Below, piece after piece: positions 25,101 to 33,527 of a stretch of 64,000 nucleotides of DNA. The notes under the pieces were generated by a model. The model worked only from the letters and a program-made list of their open reading frames with translations, was not told where the DNA came from and did not search any database. Origin of the DNA: Stigmatella erecta (GTDB lineage Bacteria > Myxococcota > Myxococcia > Myxococcales > Myxococcaceae); assembly GCF_900111745.1 (NCBI RefSeq), contig NZ_FOIJ01000001.1:1-64000 (forward strand), given 5' to 3'. The translations under genes were made by a program, and so were the position numbers. The first letter of the stretch is position 1, and each line of letters opens with the position of its first letter.

Positions 25101-26092
25101 CTCTGAACCAACCGGTCGAGACACTCCGTGGCACAGACCGCGGCCTGGGCCGCAGCTTCCCATTGCCCCAACCCCCGGAGTGCATCACAGGCCTGAGCGA
25201 AGCACCCGAAGGCCTCCTCGAGGGCCGCGGCCTGCGCTCCTCGCAGGCCCTTCACCAGAAGATGACCGAGCGCCCGGAGGAGCTGGCTTCTCAAGAGTGG
25301 CAGGGAGACATAGGCCTCGGTCTCCTTGAGCTGACCGAGCTGGAAGGTGCGCCCAGCTTGTCGACGTGCCGTGGCGGGACTTCCATCCGGGCAGGGGCCT
25401 GGACCGGGTCCATCGTGGGTCTCCTGGATGCGCTTCTTGAGGTCTCGCGCCAGCTCACGCATCCGATCGATGGAGGCGCCTGGCAGTGTCGTTTTCGTCT
25501 CCGTCAGGCCCATCACGGCATGCTTGGAGCGGAGGATCAGGTCTGTATGGCGCACCCCCTCTTGGAGGCACATGGCCACTTCCGACAACTGGAAGAGGAG
25601 CAGGGGGCGCAGGGAGCGGGAGTAGATGACGCCGCTCATGCTCTGGGCAGTAGCGTCGTCGAGCGTGTTGACGGACAGCGTGAGCGCCGCGCAGGCCGAA
25701 GAGGACAGTGCTCCCAGCAGCGTGAGCCGACGGACAACCTCCAGGACGAACACCAGGCCCAGCTCGTTGCGCGTCTTGATGGAGAACTTCTGCTGGGCGA
25801 GACGCTCCCGGATGCGCAGGGCTAGGTCCTCAACGGTCTCGGACAGGGTGGCATCCGTGATGCTTGGCTCTTCTCTCAGGAGTAGTTGGGCGGCCTCGTC
25901 CACCATCGCTTCAGGCTGTGAGGGGCTCCTCTGCAGACTGGACACGTAGTCCGCCAGGGCTTCCACCACGGCGGTGACCGGATTGGACCCTGGGGTCCAC
26001 AAGAGCGAGCTCTTCCTTCGTCTCGCCTCGCTCAGACGGTACATCACATACTCTTCAAGGCTTTTCACGAGGTCGGCCTCCAGCTGGGGCAT
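22166..26092 (-). CDS. CHAT-domain caspase-like protease
   Basis: The 1308-residue cytoplasmic protein has a long alpha-helical N-terminal region (about 1-900) and a C-terminal CHAT peptidase domain. The catalytic dyad is visible: His in RLFLHGHH near residue 1055 and Cys in ELWACEGS near 1102, followed by the family block LAGARRVLASLWHV. The N-terminal helices lack clear TPR consensus and probably act as a sensor. The frame is open to 26296, but ATG 26092 (MPQLEADL) begins the conserved-looking region and avoids overlap with the divergent gene. It is first in an operon whose members overlap by ATGA. CHAT proteases often act in bacterial defence or regulated cell death after a trigger; the trigger here is unknown. 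Confidence 0.85.
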   Translation of the reverse strand: MPQLEADLVKSLEEYVMYRLSEARRRKSSLLWTPGSNPVTAVVEALADYVSSLQRSPSQPEAMVDEAAQLLLREEPSITDATLSETVEDLALRIRERLAQQKFSIKTRNELGLVFVLEVVRRLTLLGALSSSACAALTLSVNTLDDATAQSMSGVIYSRSLRPLLLFQLSEVAMCLQEGVRHTDLILRSKHAVMGLTETKTTLPGASIDRMRELARDLKKRIQETHDGPGPGPCPDGSPATARRQAGRTFQLGQLKETEAYVSLPLLRSQLLRALGHLLVKGLRGAQAAALEEAFGCFAQACDALRGLGQWEAAAQAAVCATECLDRLVQSPSDSAKWREALVRLLDYGADQNAWVLSCPLHEPQRHRYAKLLKAAIALPLSWAPFLDRSDPPAPSEESQREEPPLLDRIQKLGDEALIYLRLMSKEDAGDSWLALNLGWAAWVRFRVLLSFIQGALYQHAEPKAAERSMDKWRERVRGALSQNLIDSFLSALEGAQSAVWSAEHQLEVAHGVLGGEALLLSSSRFQEVLLSFLDLMAEIRQEFTTAQLTKLQELLNRLDATGLPIRSLLKLVKAEPTVLGRATYRNFPLGSACEYFEKRLEVLNREVATPYLSASERLLLSSWISHLLMNLRMSTDDLRELPPARALALLDASGASSFRAETLLYGRGEAGSYPEYTNYLAEDMVGAVERDASSVKPEEKASTAGLFSNLHDARHELDLWGRLTMIIEASQESPYVREVFKPRLTEASHRIWAFPPTYPLDQITLRTGARPEDITQTEKAIVVRMEMLRELPRSHEHLERARNWLGQAVDLLLAEGLIPHREPAPLATAERVEDWLAAHPTCAIVVPGTFPECARPLSVFFHSEGSVTRHQLGTNAEKELRERIEALPTFMKLTEAMGEDQREVSKTSWAHLAGAFQQFSDVFTNWSRDLADLLERHGLREVLFLLRGREFVYIPWEELRTAPGGPRLGERFAIGYLNTLAPVPAPVSGEVARQGVLQLHGDGVSLNQMKMARFFQEALVRDGAGKPPLSGSEARDARRFQEELRSASRLRLFLHGHHDQLNPESDRITLVDAERAEERVNLQAEVLRSLPLAGVECVELWACEGSAHGRSLGEHGAIEAPEDLSTSFLLAGARRVLASLWHVPALPSALLMERFALLVHEGIGEATALARARSECRAAFEPGGLVEREMEARVAPRLTALATESTAVSDEQLLSVLEPALNEALQLLREGWRVKPATAPQSIPELSQAMGRLIKYSAPRPERLAAELRTDPEAVGRIIRDWLSNFRNPMCWAGWRIIVRGLEDWRP

Positions 26093-26203
26093 CCAACAAC
26101 ACCCAAGGGAGGGCCGGGCGATTTTGTTTCCCAGCCCCGGGCACACGCGACGTATTCCAGCAGTCCTGTGGCCATAGGCGTGACTCTCCTGGAGCCCTGA
26201 GCG

Positions 26204-26805
26204 ATGAGCCCAATGTGCTGCAAGGTCGTCCTCATCACGGGAGCCTCGTCCAGCATTGGCAAGGCCTGCGCCGAGTTGCGGACGGCGGAAGGCCACATCG
26301 TCTATGGAACGAGCCGCAGGCCCTCCGTCACGCCCACCAAGTGCCGGATGCTGGGGATGGACGTCACCCGGGACGACTCGGTCCAGCGCGCAGTGGCGAC
26401 GGTCCTCACCGAGGTCGGCAACATCGACGCCGTGGTGAACAACGCCGGCTATGCCCTGGCGGGTTCCATCGAGAGGACACCACCATCGAGGAGGCGCAGC
26501 AGCAACTCGACACCAACTTCATGGGCGCCGTGCGCTTCTGCAAGGCCGTGCTCCCGTCCATGCGTGCACTGGCCGCGGGACTCATCATTAACGTCAGCAT
26601 CCAAGCCACCGTGATCCAACCCGGGGACGTGCGCACGCCCATCACCGACAACCGCATCCAGGCTCGCCAGTCCGCTCCAGGCTCCGCCTACCGCGCGTGC
26701 TTCGAGGCGGCCCTGCGCATCAGCGAGAAGGAAGAGTGGGCGGGCGTTGCTCCCGAGCAGGTCGCGCGGCATTGGGATGGGGCGGTATTCGAGGGAACGG
26801 GCTAG
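26204..26805 (+). pseudogene. Short-chain dehydrogenase, frameshifted and internally deleted
   Basis: The first frame gives a Rossmann start VVLITGASSSIGKA, then DAVVNNAGYALAGS, typical of classical SDRs. At about 26475 the frame changes, and the next frame continues DTTIEEAQQQLDTNFMGAVR, then LIINVS. In intact SDRs this strand is followed by the catalytic Tyr-x-x-x-Lys. Here it jumps straight to VIQPGDVRTPI, the post-catalytic PG motif, so about 40 residues including the active site are missing. The gene is therefore dead by two lesions. It is divergent from the CHAT operon. Confidence 0.8.
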
Positions 26806-27069
26806 AGCAAAGGGGCAGATGACGGTCCGTTGTCGGGTGTAGGGCCGTGTGCCACGTCGGTGTGCCCACCGTGCAGCCTTAAGGGGTATACGCCTTCCCG
26901 AGCCGCCATCCCATTAGGGGGCGAGCACCGGCAGGAGCGGGGAGGCGTACTGCCAAGCAGCCCAGCGGACCGGGAGCTGAGTGCCTGGAGGTTCATAGAG
27001 CCGCTTGAGCCCGGGCCGTGGTACCAAATCGGGCGAACGGTCCCGAACCCGTCCGTACGCCCCTGGGCA
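26806..27069. other. Intergenic interval, nothing recognised
   Basis: Between the SDR pseudogene and the tRNA terminator I see no coding pattern, repeat or regulatory motif that I can support. Confidence 0.3.
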
Positions 27070-27109
27070 AAGAAAAGCCCCGGAATCACTCAGAGAGTGA
27101 CTCCGGGGC
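27070..27109 (-). terminator. Intrinsic terminator of the tRNA gene
   Basis: On the minus strand GCCCCGGAGTCACTC pairs with GAGTGATTCCGGGGC (one mismatch) around a three-base loop and is followed by TTTTCTTTG. It begins four bases after the tRNA 3' end. Confidence 0.85.
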
Positions 27110-27112
27110 CTG

Positions 27113-27186
27113 TGGCCAGGGTCGGACTTGAACCGACTACCTGCGGATTATGAGACCGCCGCTCTAACCAGGTGAGCTACCTGGCC
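27113..27186 (-). tRNA. tRNA with CAT anticodon (Met or Ile2)
   Basis: The 74-base gene folds as a cloverleaf. The acceptor GGCCAGG pairs with CCTGGCC, the D arm contains AGCTCA...GGTTAGAGC, the anticodon loop is CTCATAA, and the T arm is GTCGG TTCAAGT CCGAC. CCA is not encoded. A CAT anticodon means elongator Met, initiator Met or lysidine-modified Ile2. The A-U-rich initiator features (unpaired 1-72 base, three G-C pairs) are absent, so the choice is elongator Met or Ile2, which I cannot settle by eye. Confidence 0.9.
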
Positions 27187-27466
27187 ATGGGATGTAACCT
27201 ACTGCTTTTACTGCGCAACTTCCAGCGCTTCCTACCGCCCCGCCTGCCTTGATGCAACAGGGATGGCCTCGAAAAGCATCTTTCGGGGCGGCTCTATACC
27301 ACATGGCTTTCCGAGGGCAACGAGAAGGATGCGTTCCCAGGGCGGAGCCTCGGGCGGCGGTCAGGTGATATCGAGATGGCGCTTCTGAAAAATTACTATA
27401 AAACTGGATTTTGAAGTTTTGCAGGTTTCACTGGGTTTCTCGAACATCGGTCTTCAGGAGAATGAG

Positions 27467-28894
27467 ATGAGTGTTTTCAAGAGAGGTCTTTCCTCGGCCG
27501 CGCTGACAGCCTGGGTGGTGCTGGCCGTGGGGTTCTTCAGCGACGCAGCGTTCGCGCAGAGTTGGAGCCTGACCCCTGCGCAGCGGCAAGCGTATCTCCA
27601 GTACTACGCGCCGATCATCCTCAAGCGCGGCAACGGCAACAACAACGAGCACGGGCGCGATTGGGTCACCAACTTCGACTTCGACCGCGACGGCAACTTC
27701 GCGAACAACCGTCAGAACTGGAAGGCCATCAACCAGTACATCGACGGCTCGCAGTACGGGACCGGTGCCTACAACCACTGGCGCATCCGCCCGACGCTCT
27801 ACACCTCGCTCATCGAGTTCGTGGATGGCGCCAAGGCGCTGGTGCTCATCTACCACGTGTACCACGCGCTGGATGAGAGCGGCATCCACGACTGGGAGCG
27901 CATCGAGATGTTGGTCCGCAACGTGGGCGGCTCGCCCGGCGGAGGCGAGTACGTGGATCACGTGACGATCACCCGGCACCACGAGCACATCGTCCGCCGC
28001 TCCTATGACAGCAGCCTGAACTTCATGCAGACGGCGACGGGCAAGCACGTGCTGATCTGGCAGGCGGAGTGGTCCACCCGCACCCTGGCCACGGACAAGC
28101 AGGAGCTGCACTTCGTGACCAACCCCTACTCCTGGGTGGGCGGCCAGCATGTGTCCCCCACGGCGCGCGCGGAGGTGAACATCAACAACGAGGACAAGAA
28201 GAAGAACGTGCACTACGCCTTCGTGCCCGAGGGCTCCCCGGCCGCGGTGAGCGCCTGGAGTGCCAGCCCGCTCAATTATTCGACGGCGCCGGGCCTGGTC
28301 AGCCGCTACGACAACGAGACGAATGCCCGCTGGGGCGCGGTTCCCCGTATCACCTACGAACTCCAGGATCTCGCCGACATCCTGCCCACCCACTGGCAAT
28401 ACGGGGGCTACCAGACCCACTGGCTGGACACGAAGGGCATCGACATCCTGATGGAGAGCCCCATCATCAATGAGAGCGGGCAGGCCGAGGTCAGCGCCGG
28501 GATGCAGCGCTTCTTCACCCCGTCCAAGGACTACTCGGAGTCGAGCCTGACCGACGGCCGCGAGGGCTATCTGGACAAGACCTGGTTCTACGGCGTCCAC
28601 TCCATCGAGCGCGACGCGGACCGGTCGGGCAGCAGCGCTGACTTCAAGACGCCGGCGTTCCAGACCGGAGGGCTCGACTCCCGCGGCCGCACCCGCGGCA
28701 GCGCCAGTGGCTACTTGAATTCGCACAACGCGTTCTGGTGGCAGCACGATTACTTCGTCCACACCGGCGAAGTGAACGACAAGAACAGCGCCGAGACGGG
28801 CTTCTGGCTGCCGGGCGCCTGGTACCAGGAGGCGAACGGCGGCTTCGACGGCCGCTGGGTGCAGCTCTTCGACGATCGCCCCTGGGCGCCGTAG
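27467..28894 (+). CDS. Secreted protein with an HDWE motif, unknown function
   Basis: The 475-residue product starts at an ATG with AGGAG six bases upstream and has a classic signal peptide ending AAFA before QSW. The mature N-terminus has YAPIILKRGN followed by NNNEHGRDWVTNFDFDRDG, an acidic, possibly calcium-binding stretch. ESGIHDWERIEM and DHVTITRHHEHI are clustered acidic and His residues recalling the HDWE centre of NLP/NPP1 and Vps62-like proteins. The overall sequence does not otherwise match a family I know. It is probably a secreted or outer-surface metal-binding protein. It stands alone, with a stem-loop element 15 bases after its stop. Confidence 0.7.
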   Translation: MSVFKRGLSSAALTAWVVLAVGFFSDAAFAQSWSLTPAQRQAYLQYYAPIILKRGNGNNNEHGRDWVTNFDFDRDGNFANNRQNWKAINQYIDGSQYGTGAYNHWRIRPTLYTSLIEFVDGAKALVLIYHVYHALDESGIHDWERIEMLVRNVGGSPGGGEYVDHVTITRHHEHIVRRSYDSSLNFMQTATGKHVLIWQAEWSTRTLATDKQELHFVTNPYSWVGGQHVSPTARAEVNINNEDKKKNVHYAFVPEGSPAAVSAWSASPLNYSTAPGLVSRYDNETNARWGAVPRITYELQDLADILPTHWQYGGYQTHWLDTKGIDILMESPIINESGQAEVSAGMQRFFTPSKDYSESSLTDGREGYLDKTWFYGVHSIERDADRSGSSADFKTPAFQTGGLDSRGRTRGSASGYLNSHNAFWWQHDYFVHTGEVNDKNSAETGFWLPGAWYQEANGGFDGRWVQLFDDRPWAP

Positions 28895-28909
28895 CCACCC
28901 CCGCGACAG

Positions 28910-28947
28910 GGGACGCGCCGGTGCCCCCAGGCAGTCCGGTGCGTCCC
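28910..28947. repeat. Stem-loop repeat, copy 1 (probable terminator)
   Basis: GGGACGC and GCGTCCC enclose CCGG and TGCC/GGCA inner pairs to form an imperfect hairpin directly after the 28894 stop. A near-identical copy occurs at 35125-35162; both are followed by TTCCGG. There is no T tract. It may act as a bidirectional terminator or REP-like element. Confidence 0.65.
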
Positions 28948-29183
28948 TTCCGGGGAAACACGGGAGGAGAGGACAGAAATCACAGTAAGCCCAGAGATTC
29001 AGGCGACTGTGAGCGTGGCTTGGTCCCTGTACAGCCACCCAAGGCCCGCCGTGGCGTCGCGCGGAGCCCTCCCACAGTGCTCCAGCTGACGTGCTATCTT
29101 GCAGCCAAAAAAAGAGGGCCTGGCTGGAAGCACCTTCGCTTCCCATGGTTGAGGGGACGCCCCGCCACACCACAGGTAAGAGC

Positions 29184-31181
29184 ATGTCCGAGCGCCTCAT
29201 CGGCGGCAGATACGTCTTGGAACGGAGGATTGCTGGCGGTGGCATGGGCGCCATCTGGCTGGCGCTCGATTCACAGCTCCAGCGTCACGTGGCGCTCAAG
29301 CTGCTCGCGGACCATCGTATCTCCTCTCTGGATGCGCGGCAGCGCTTCGCTCAGGAGGCCAAGGCGGTTGCCCGGCTTCACAATCCCCACGTGGTGCAGA
29401 TCCACGACTACGGCGTCGATGGCGATGTGCCGTACATCGTCATGGAGCGCTTGGAAGGCGAGGATCTCGAAGCGCTCCTGGAGCGGCGTCAGCGGCTCAC
29501 GCCCGCCGCCGTCGCGCCCCTGCTCCATCAGGTGGCCCGGGCCCTGACCGCGGCCCATGGGGCCGGCGTCATTCACCGGGATCTCAAGCCGGCCAACCTC
29601 TTCCTGGCGCGCATTGACGGAGAAGAGGTACTCAAGGTCCTCGACTTTGGGCTGGCCCTCCTGGATGTCGATGCCGAGGCCCGGCTCCAGGCAAGGGAAC
29701 TGGCGGGGACGCCGCGCTACATGAGCCCCGAGCAGATGCGCGGCCAGCCCGGCCTGGACTCTCGCACCGACCTTTGGTCCCTCGCGGTCGTGCTCTACCG
29801 GCTTCTCACCGGACAGTTTCCCTTCTCCGCGGACGCGCTCGAGGCCCTGCGCAGCGGGAGTGCCTCCCCAGCCGCCATCCCGCCCTCGAGCGTGGTGCCC
29901 AAATTGGGCTCGGAGATTGATGACTTCTTCGCGCGTGCGCTGGCGGCGGAGCCGTCCCTGCGCTTCGCGTCCGTGCGCGACATGGCCGCCGCTTTCTCCG
30001 AACTGGTGCTGATAGGGCAGCCCGCTCAGGCCGCGAAGATCCTGGTCGTGGACGATGAGCCCGACATCGAGCTGGTGATGCGGATGCGCTTCCGCAAGCA
30101 GATCCAGGATGGCGCCTACGAGTTCATCTTCGCCGCCAACGGGGAAGAGGCCCTGGAGATGCTTCGCCAGCATCCGGACACGGATGCCGTTCTCTCGGAC
30201 CTCAACATGCCGAAGATGGACGGGCTCACGTTCTTGAGCCGCGTCGGTGAGGTGCACCCGCTCGTGAAGGTCATCATCGTGTCGGCCTACAGCGACATGA
30301 ACAACATCCGCACGGCGATGAACCGCGGCGCCTTCGACTTCCTGGTCAAGCCCATCAACTTCCAGGACTTGAAGGCCACGCTGGAGAAGACGCTCAAGCA
30401 CGTGGCCGCGCTGCGGCGCATGCTGCGCTCCACCGAGGAGAATGATCTGCTGCGGATGTTCGTCCACGGAGGGATCGTGGATCGCGTCCTCTCGGCGGTC
30501 CGTGTGCCCCAGGGGGTGATGGGCGAGCGGGTGGAGGCCACGGTGGCCTTCATCGATCTGAAGGACTTCACCCGGGTGATCCGGGATGAGCCTCCAGAAG
30601 TGGCCCTCCGGAGGCTGAACTCCAACTTCGAAGTCATCGTGCCCGAGCTGACCTCCCGCGGGGGGTTGGTAGACAAGTTCGTCGGAGACGCGGTGATGGC
30701 CGTCTTCCGGGGCCAAGGCCACCTGGGCCGGGCGCTGGATGCCTGCCTCTCGGTGCGGCAGCAACTTCAGGCCCTGGCCTTTCGCAGCGGAGATCAGTCT
30801 CCGTATGCGCACGGGGTCTGCATCGGCGTGGCCTCGGGAGATCTGCTCTCGGGCAGCATCGGTGCCAGGGCGCTGGGCCGGCTGGACTACACGGTGCTGG
30901 GAGACGTGGTGAACACGGCCGCACGGCTCGCCAGTCTGGCGGAGCGGGATCAGATTCTCCTCCGCGAGGATCTCGGTGCCCGGTTGACGTCCAGCTTCGA
31001 GTGCGTGGCGGCGGGCACCCGCCAGCTGCCCGGCCTGAGCGCCCCGGTCCTCATCTCCCAGGTGATCTGCCGCCGGGAGAGAGTGCTGACCGTCGCGGAC
31101 GCCACGCCTTCGGTGGTTCCCCCGGTCTCCAACGAGCAGCCCGTCATGGCGGCGAATTCGGCGTCGGACCTGACGGAGTAG
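29184..31181 (+). CDS. Ser/Thr kinase - receiver - class III cyclase fusion
   Basis: The 665-residue protein joins three signalling domains. Residues about 8-270 are a protein kinase with Gly-rich loop IAGGGMGAI, VALKLL Lys, HRDLKPAN and DFGLAL, all intact. Residues about 285-405 are a response-regulator receiver (VVDDEPD, phospho-acceptor Asp in LSDLNMPKMDG, Lys in VKPINF). Residues about 455-620 are a class III nucleotide cyclase (FIDLKDFT, DKFVGDAVMAVF, YTVLGDVVNTAARL) with both metal Asp and the Asn/Arg transition-state pair. ATG 29184 (MSERLIGG) just precedes the kinase and has AGGTAAG upstream; the open frame further upstream looks non-coding. It is followed 66 bases later by a second cyclase gene. 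Cytoplasmic, product probably cAMP. Confidence 0.9.
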   Translation: MSERLIGGRYVLERRIAGGGMGAIWLALDSQLQRHVALKLLADHRISSLDARQRFAQEAKAVARLHNPHVVQIHDYGVDGDVPYIVMERLEGEDLEALLERRQRLTPAAVAPLLHQVARALTAAHGAGVIHRDLKPANLFLARIDGEEVLKVLDFGLALLDVDAEARLQARELAGTPRYMSPEQMRGQPGLDSRTDLWSLAVVLYRLLTGQFPFSADALEALRSGSASPAAIPPSSVVPKLGSEIDDFFARALAAEPSLRFASVRDMAAAFSELVLIGQPAQAAKILVVDDEPDIELVMRMRFRKQIQDGAYEFIFAANGEEALEMLRQHPDTDAVLSDLNMPKMDGLTFLSRVGEVHPLVKVIIVSAYSDMNNIRTAMNRGAFDFLVKPINFQDLKATLEKTLKHVAALRRMLRSTEENDLLRMFVHGGIVDRVLSAVRVPQGVMGERVEATVAFIDLKDFTRVIRDEPPEVALRRLNSNFEVIVPELTSRGGLVDKFVGDAVMAVFRGQGHLGRALDACLSVRQQLQALAFRSGDQSPYAHGVCIGVASGDLLSGSIGARALGRLDYTVLGDVVNTAARLASLAERDQILLREDLGARLTSSFECVAAGTRQLPGLSAPVLISQVICRRERVLTVADATPSVVPPVSNEQPVMAANSASDLTE

Positions 31182-31247
31182 TCGGGTCCGTTCTCTTGCC
31201 CAACCGCGCCTCATCGCTCACGTCATGCGGTGCGTTCTGGAGGACGT

Positions 31248-32837
31248 ATGTGGCTCATCATGAATCCCGGCCTGCTCACGGAGCGGGTCGTTCCCCTTCC
31301 CGAGGGGCTGACCACCATCGGGCGGGCGGAAGAGAACAGCGTCTTTGTGTCCCACGCCAGCCTGTCCCGCCGCCACGCTCAGCTGGAGCGCCAGGGCGAG
31401 CAGATCGTCCTCGTCGACCTCAAGAGCAAGAACGGGACGTTCGTCGAGGAGTCCCGCGTGGAACGGCAGGTGCTGCGCGCGGGGGCCTCCTTTCGCTGCG
31501 GGGAAGTGTCCTTCAAGCTCATGCGTCCCACGAGCGAGCTGAAGCCCACCCACACCCAGGAGCTCCAAACGCGGTTCTCGCCCGGGGACATGGAAGAGCT
31601 GCTCCTGGGAACGCACACCCAGGGCAACTCGGTGCTGAAGCTGCGGCAGGCGCCGCCCCGTGACGGCCGCGCCGCCGAGAAGCTCCAGGTGCTGCTCAAG
31701 GTGAGCCAGCTGCTCTCCTCGCTGGGCCCCATCGACGGGCTGCTGGAGCGCATCATCCAGCTCGTCTTTCGCATTCTCGAAGTGGACCGGGCGGCGATCT
31801 TCCTGGTGGATCCCTCCGACGGGACGCTCCGCCCACGGGTGGCCCGGCTCTCCTCGGGAGAGGTTCCCTCCGGCGACTTCTACAGCCATCAGATCATCGA
31901 GTACGTGCGCACGCGCAGCGTGGCGGCGCTGTTCGCCGATGCGCTGCAGGACCCCCGGCTCGAAGGGGCTTCCTCGGTGATGGTGCAGTCCATCCACGCT
32001 TCCATGTGTGTCCCGCTCAAGCCACACGACGAGGTGCTGGGGGTGCTGTACGTGGACAACCTCACCCAGTCCAACCGCTTCACCGAGGAGGACCTGGAGT
32101 TCCTCACCGCCTTCGCCAACCAGGCCGCCATCGCCCTGGAGAGCTCGATGCTCTCGCAGCGGCTGGCCGAGGAGGCCGTGCTGCGCAACACCTACCTGCG
32201 CTTCTTCCCGGCCACCGTCATCAAGAAGCTGCAGAGCACCCGGGGCGCCCCGCTGGAGCGGGTCGCGACAGAGGTGACCGTCCTCTTCTCGGACATCAGC
32301 GGGTTCACCTCGCTGTCCTCCCGGCTGGACCCATTGCAGGTCATGGACCTGCTCAACGAGTACTTCCCCGTGATGGCGGAGATCGTCTTCCGTCACGAGG
32401 GCACCTTGGAGAAGTACATCGGGGATGCGCTGATGGCGATCTGGGGCGCGCCGTTCCCTCAGCCCGATGACGCGGACCGGGCGCTGCGCGCGGCCGTGGA
32501 GATGCAGCATGCGCTGGCCCGGCTGAACGCACGCTGGCGGACCGAGGGCAAGCCGGAACTCCAGATTCACATCGGCCTCAACACGGGCCGGGTCGCGGCG
32601 GGCAACATCGGCTCCGAGCACTATCTGCAGTACGCCACCATCGGGGATGCCACCAACGTCGCCAGCCGCGTCTGCAGCGCCGCCTCCGACGGGGAGATCT
32701 GCATCGCCGAGGCGACTTTTCAGCGCTGCGAGGAGCGCTCCTGGCCCCTGGAGCGGCTGCCGCCGGTTCAGGTCAAGGGCAAGCAGGAGCCCTTGACGCT
32801 GTACCGGGTGGACTGGAGCGCGGTGCCCTCGCGGTGA
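31248..32837 (+). CDS. FHA - GAF - class III adenylate cyclase
   Basis: The 529-residue cytoplasmic protein has an FHA phosphothreonine-binding domain (residues 15-85: IGRAEEN, SLSRRHAQL, KNGTFV), a GAF sensor (about 150-310) and a class III cyclase domain (about 345-520). The cyclase blocks are LFSDISGFT, EKYIGDALMAIWGAP and YATIGDATNVASRV, with metal and transition-state residues present. ATG 31248 has GGAGG four bases upstream and is preferred to an in-frame GTG 18 bases earlier. The FHA domain could recognise a phosphothreonine made by the kinase encoded just upstream; this is inference from adjacency. It converges on the Crp-type gene with only nine bases between stops. Confidence 0.9.
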   Translation: MWLIMNPGLLTERVVPLPEGLTTIGRAEENSVFVSHASLSRRHAQLERQGEQIVLVDLKSKNGTFVEESRVERQVLRAGASFRCGEVSFKLMRPTSELKPTHTQELQTRFSPGDMEELLLGTHTQGNSVLKLRQAPPRDGRAAEKLQVLLKVSQLLSSLGPIDGLLERIIQLVFRILEVDRAAIFLVDPSDGTLRPRVARLSSGEVPSGDFYSHQIIEYVRTRSVAALFADALQDPRLEGASSVMVQSIHASMCVPLKPHDEVLGVLYVDNLTQSNRFTEEDLEFLTAFANQAAIALESSMLSQRLAEEAVLRNTYLRFFPATVIKKLQSTRGAPLERVATEVTVLFSDISGFTSLSSRLDPLQVMDLLNEYFPVMAEIVFRHEGTLEKYIGDALMAIWGAPFPQPDDADRALRAAVEMQHALARLNARWRTEGKPELQIHIGLNTGRVAAGNIGSEHYLQYATIGDATNVASRVCSAASDGEICIAEATFQRCEERSWPLERLPPVQVKGKQEPLTLYRVDWSAVPSR

Positions 32838-32846
32838 GCGCCCGGC

Positions 32847-33527
32847 TTACTCCGCCTCCTGGCCCAGCCGCTCGGGCTTCACCAGGGTGATTTTTCCCCC
32901 TTCATAGGAGAGCAGCCCCTCGCGCACGTAGAAGCGCAGCCACTTGTTCGTGCTCTCGCGGGTCAGGCCACACAGGTTGGCCAGCTCCGACTGCGTCAGC
33001 CGCTGGTTGATGACCACCCCGGCAGCGCCTGGCTTGCCTTGCTGATGGGCCAGGTCCAGCAGCACCCGGACCAGCCGCGTCCGTGCGTCCAGGAAGGTCG
33101 CATCGTGAATGAGCTGCGTGACGCGCCGCACCATGCGCGTCAGGGCGGACAGGAACTTCATGGCCAGGTGCGGACGCTCCTCCAGGAAGTGGCGGAAGTC
33201 CTCTCGCTGGAGGACGAGCAGGTCGCTCTCCTCACGCGCGATGGCGTCCGTCGAGCGCGGCTCATCGTCCAGGAGCGCCAGCTCACCGAAGAAGTCTCCC
33301 CGGTCGAGCAGCGCCAGGGTGGCCTCCTTGCCGTCATCCGAGCTGAGCCGGATGGCCACCTCGCCCCTGCGGACAATGAAGAGGGCCGTGCCGACGTCTC
33401 CCTGGTGGAAGACGATCTCGCCCTTGGCATAGCGCCGCGAGCGCAAGCGCGCGGACAACTGCTCCAGGTCCTCGGTTTGAAGGTTCTCGAAGATGGAAAT
33501 CTGGGCCAGCAGCTGTGAGTACGACAT
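32847..33527 (-). CDS. Crp/Fnr-family cyclic-nucleotide-responsive regulator
   Basis: The 226-residue protein has an N-terminal cNMP-binding domain (about 15-125) with GELALLDDEPRSTDA. This keeps the Gly-Glu and Arg-Ser pair that hold cAMP in E. coli CRP. A winged helix follows (about 150-215) with recognition helix LTRESTNKWL. The Arg-Glu of CRP (RETVGR) is conserved and the third contact Arg is Lys, so TGTGA half-sites are the expected target. ATG 33527 has GGAGGA nine bases upstream. A perfect TGTGA-N6-TCACA site lies 161 bases upstream in the divergent promoter, suggesting autoregulation. The gene sits beside two cyclase genes. Confidence 0.9.
   Translation of the reverse strand: MSYSQLLAQISIFENLQTEDLEQLSARLRSRRYAKGEIVFHQGDVGTALFIVRRGEVAIRLSSDDGKEATLALLDRGDFFGELALLDDEPRSTDAIAREESDLLVLQREDFRHFLEERPHLAMKFLSALTRMVRRVTQLIHDATFLDARTRLVRVLLDLAHQQGKPGAAGVVINQRLTQSELANLCGLTRESTNKWLRFYVREGLLSYEGGKITLVKPERLGQEAE

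Noticed and set aside
27428-29254. Minus-strand open frame (608 codons) opposite the secreted HDWE protein gene
   Set aside because: The plus-strand gene has a signal peptide and a good ribosome site; the minus translation is low-complexity Val/Ala/Gly/Arg-rich.
29271-31214. Minus-strand open frame (647 codons) opposite the kinase-receiver-cyclase gene
   Set aside because: The plus strand encodes three intact catalytic domains; the antisense translation is Arg/His-rich without motifs.
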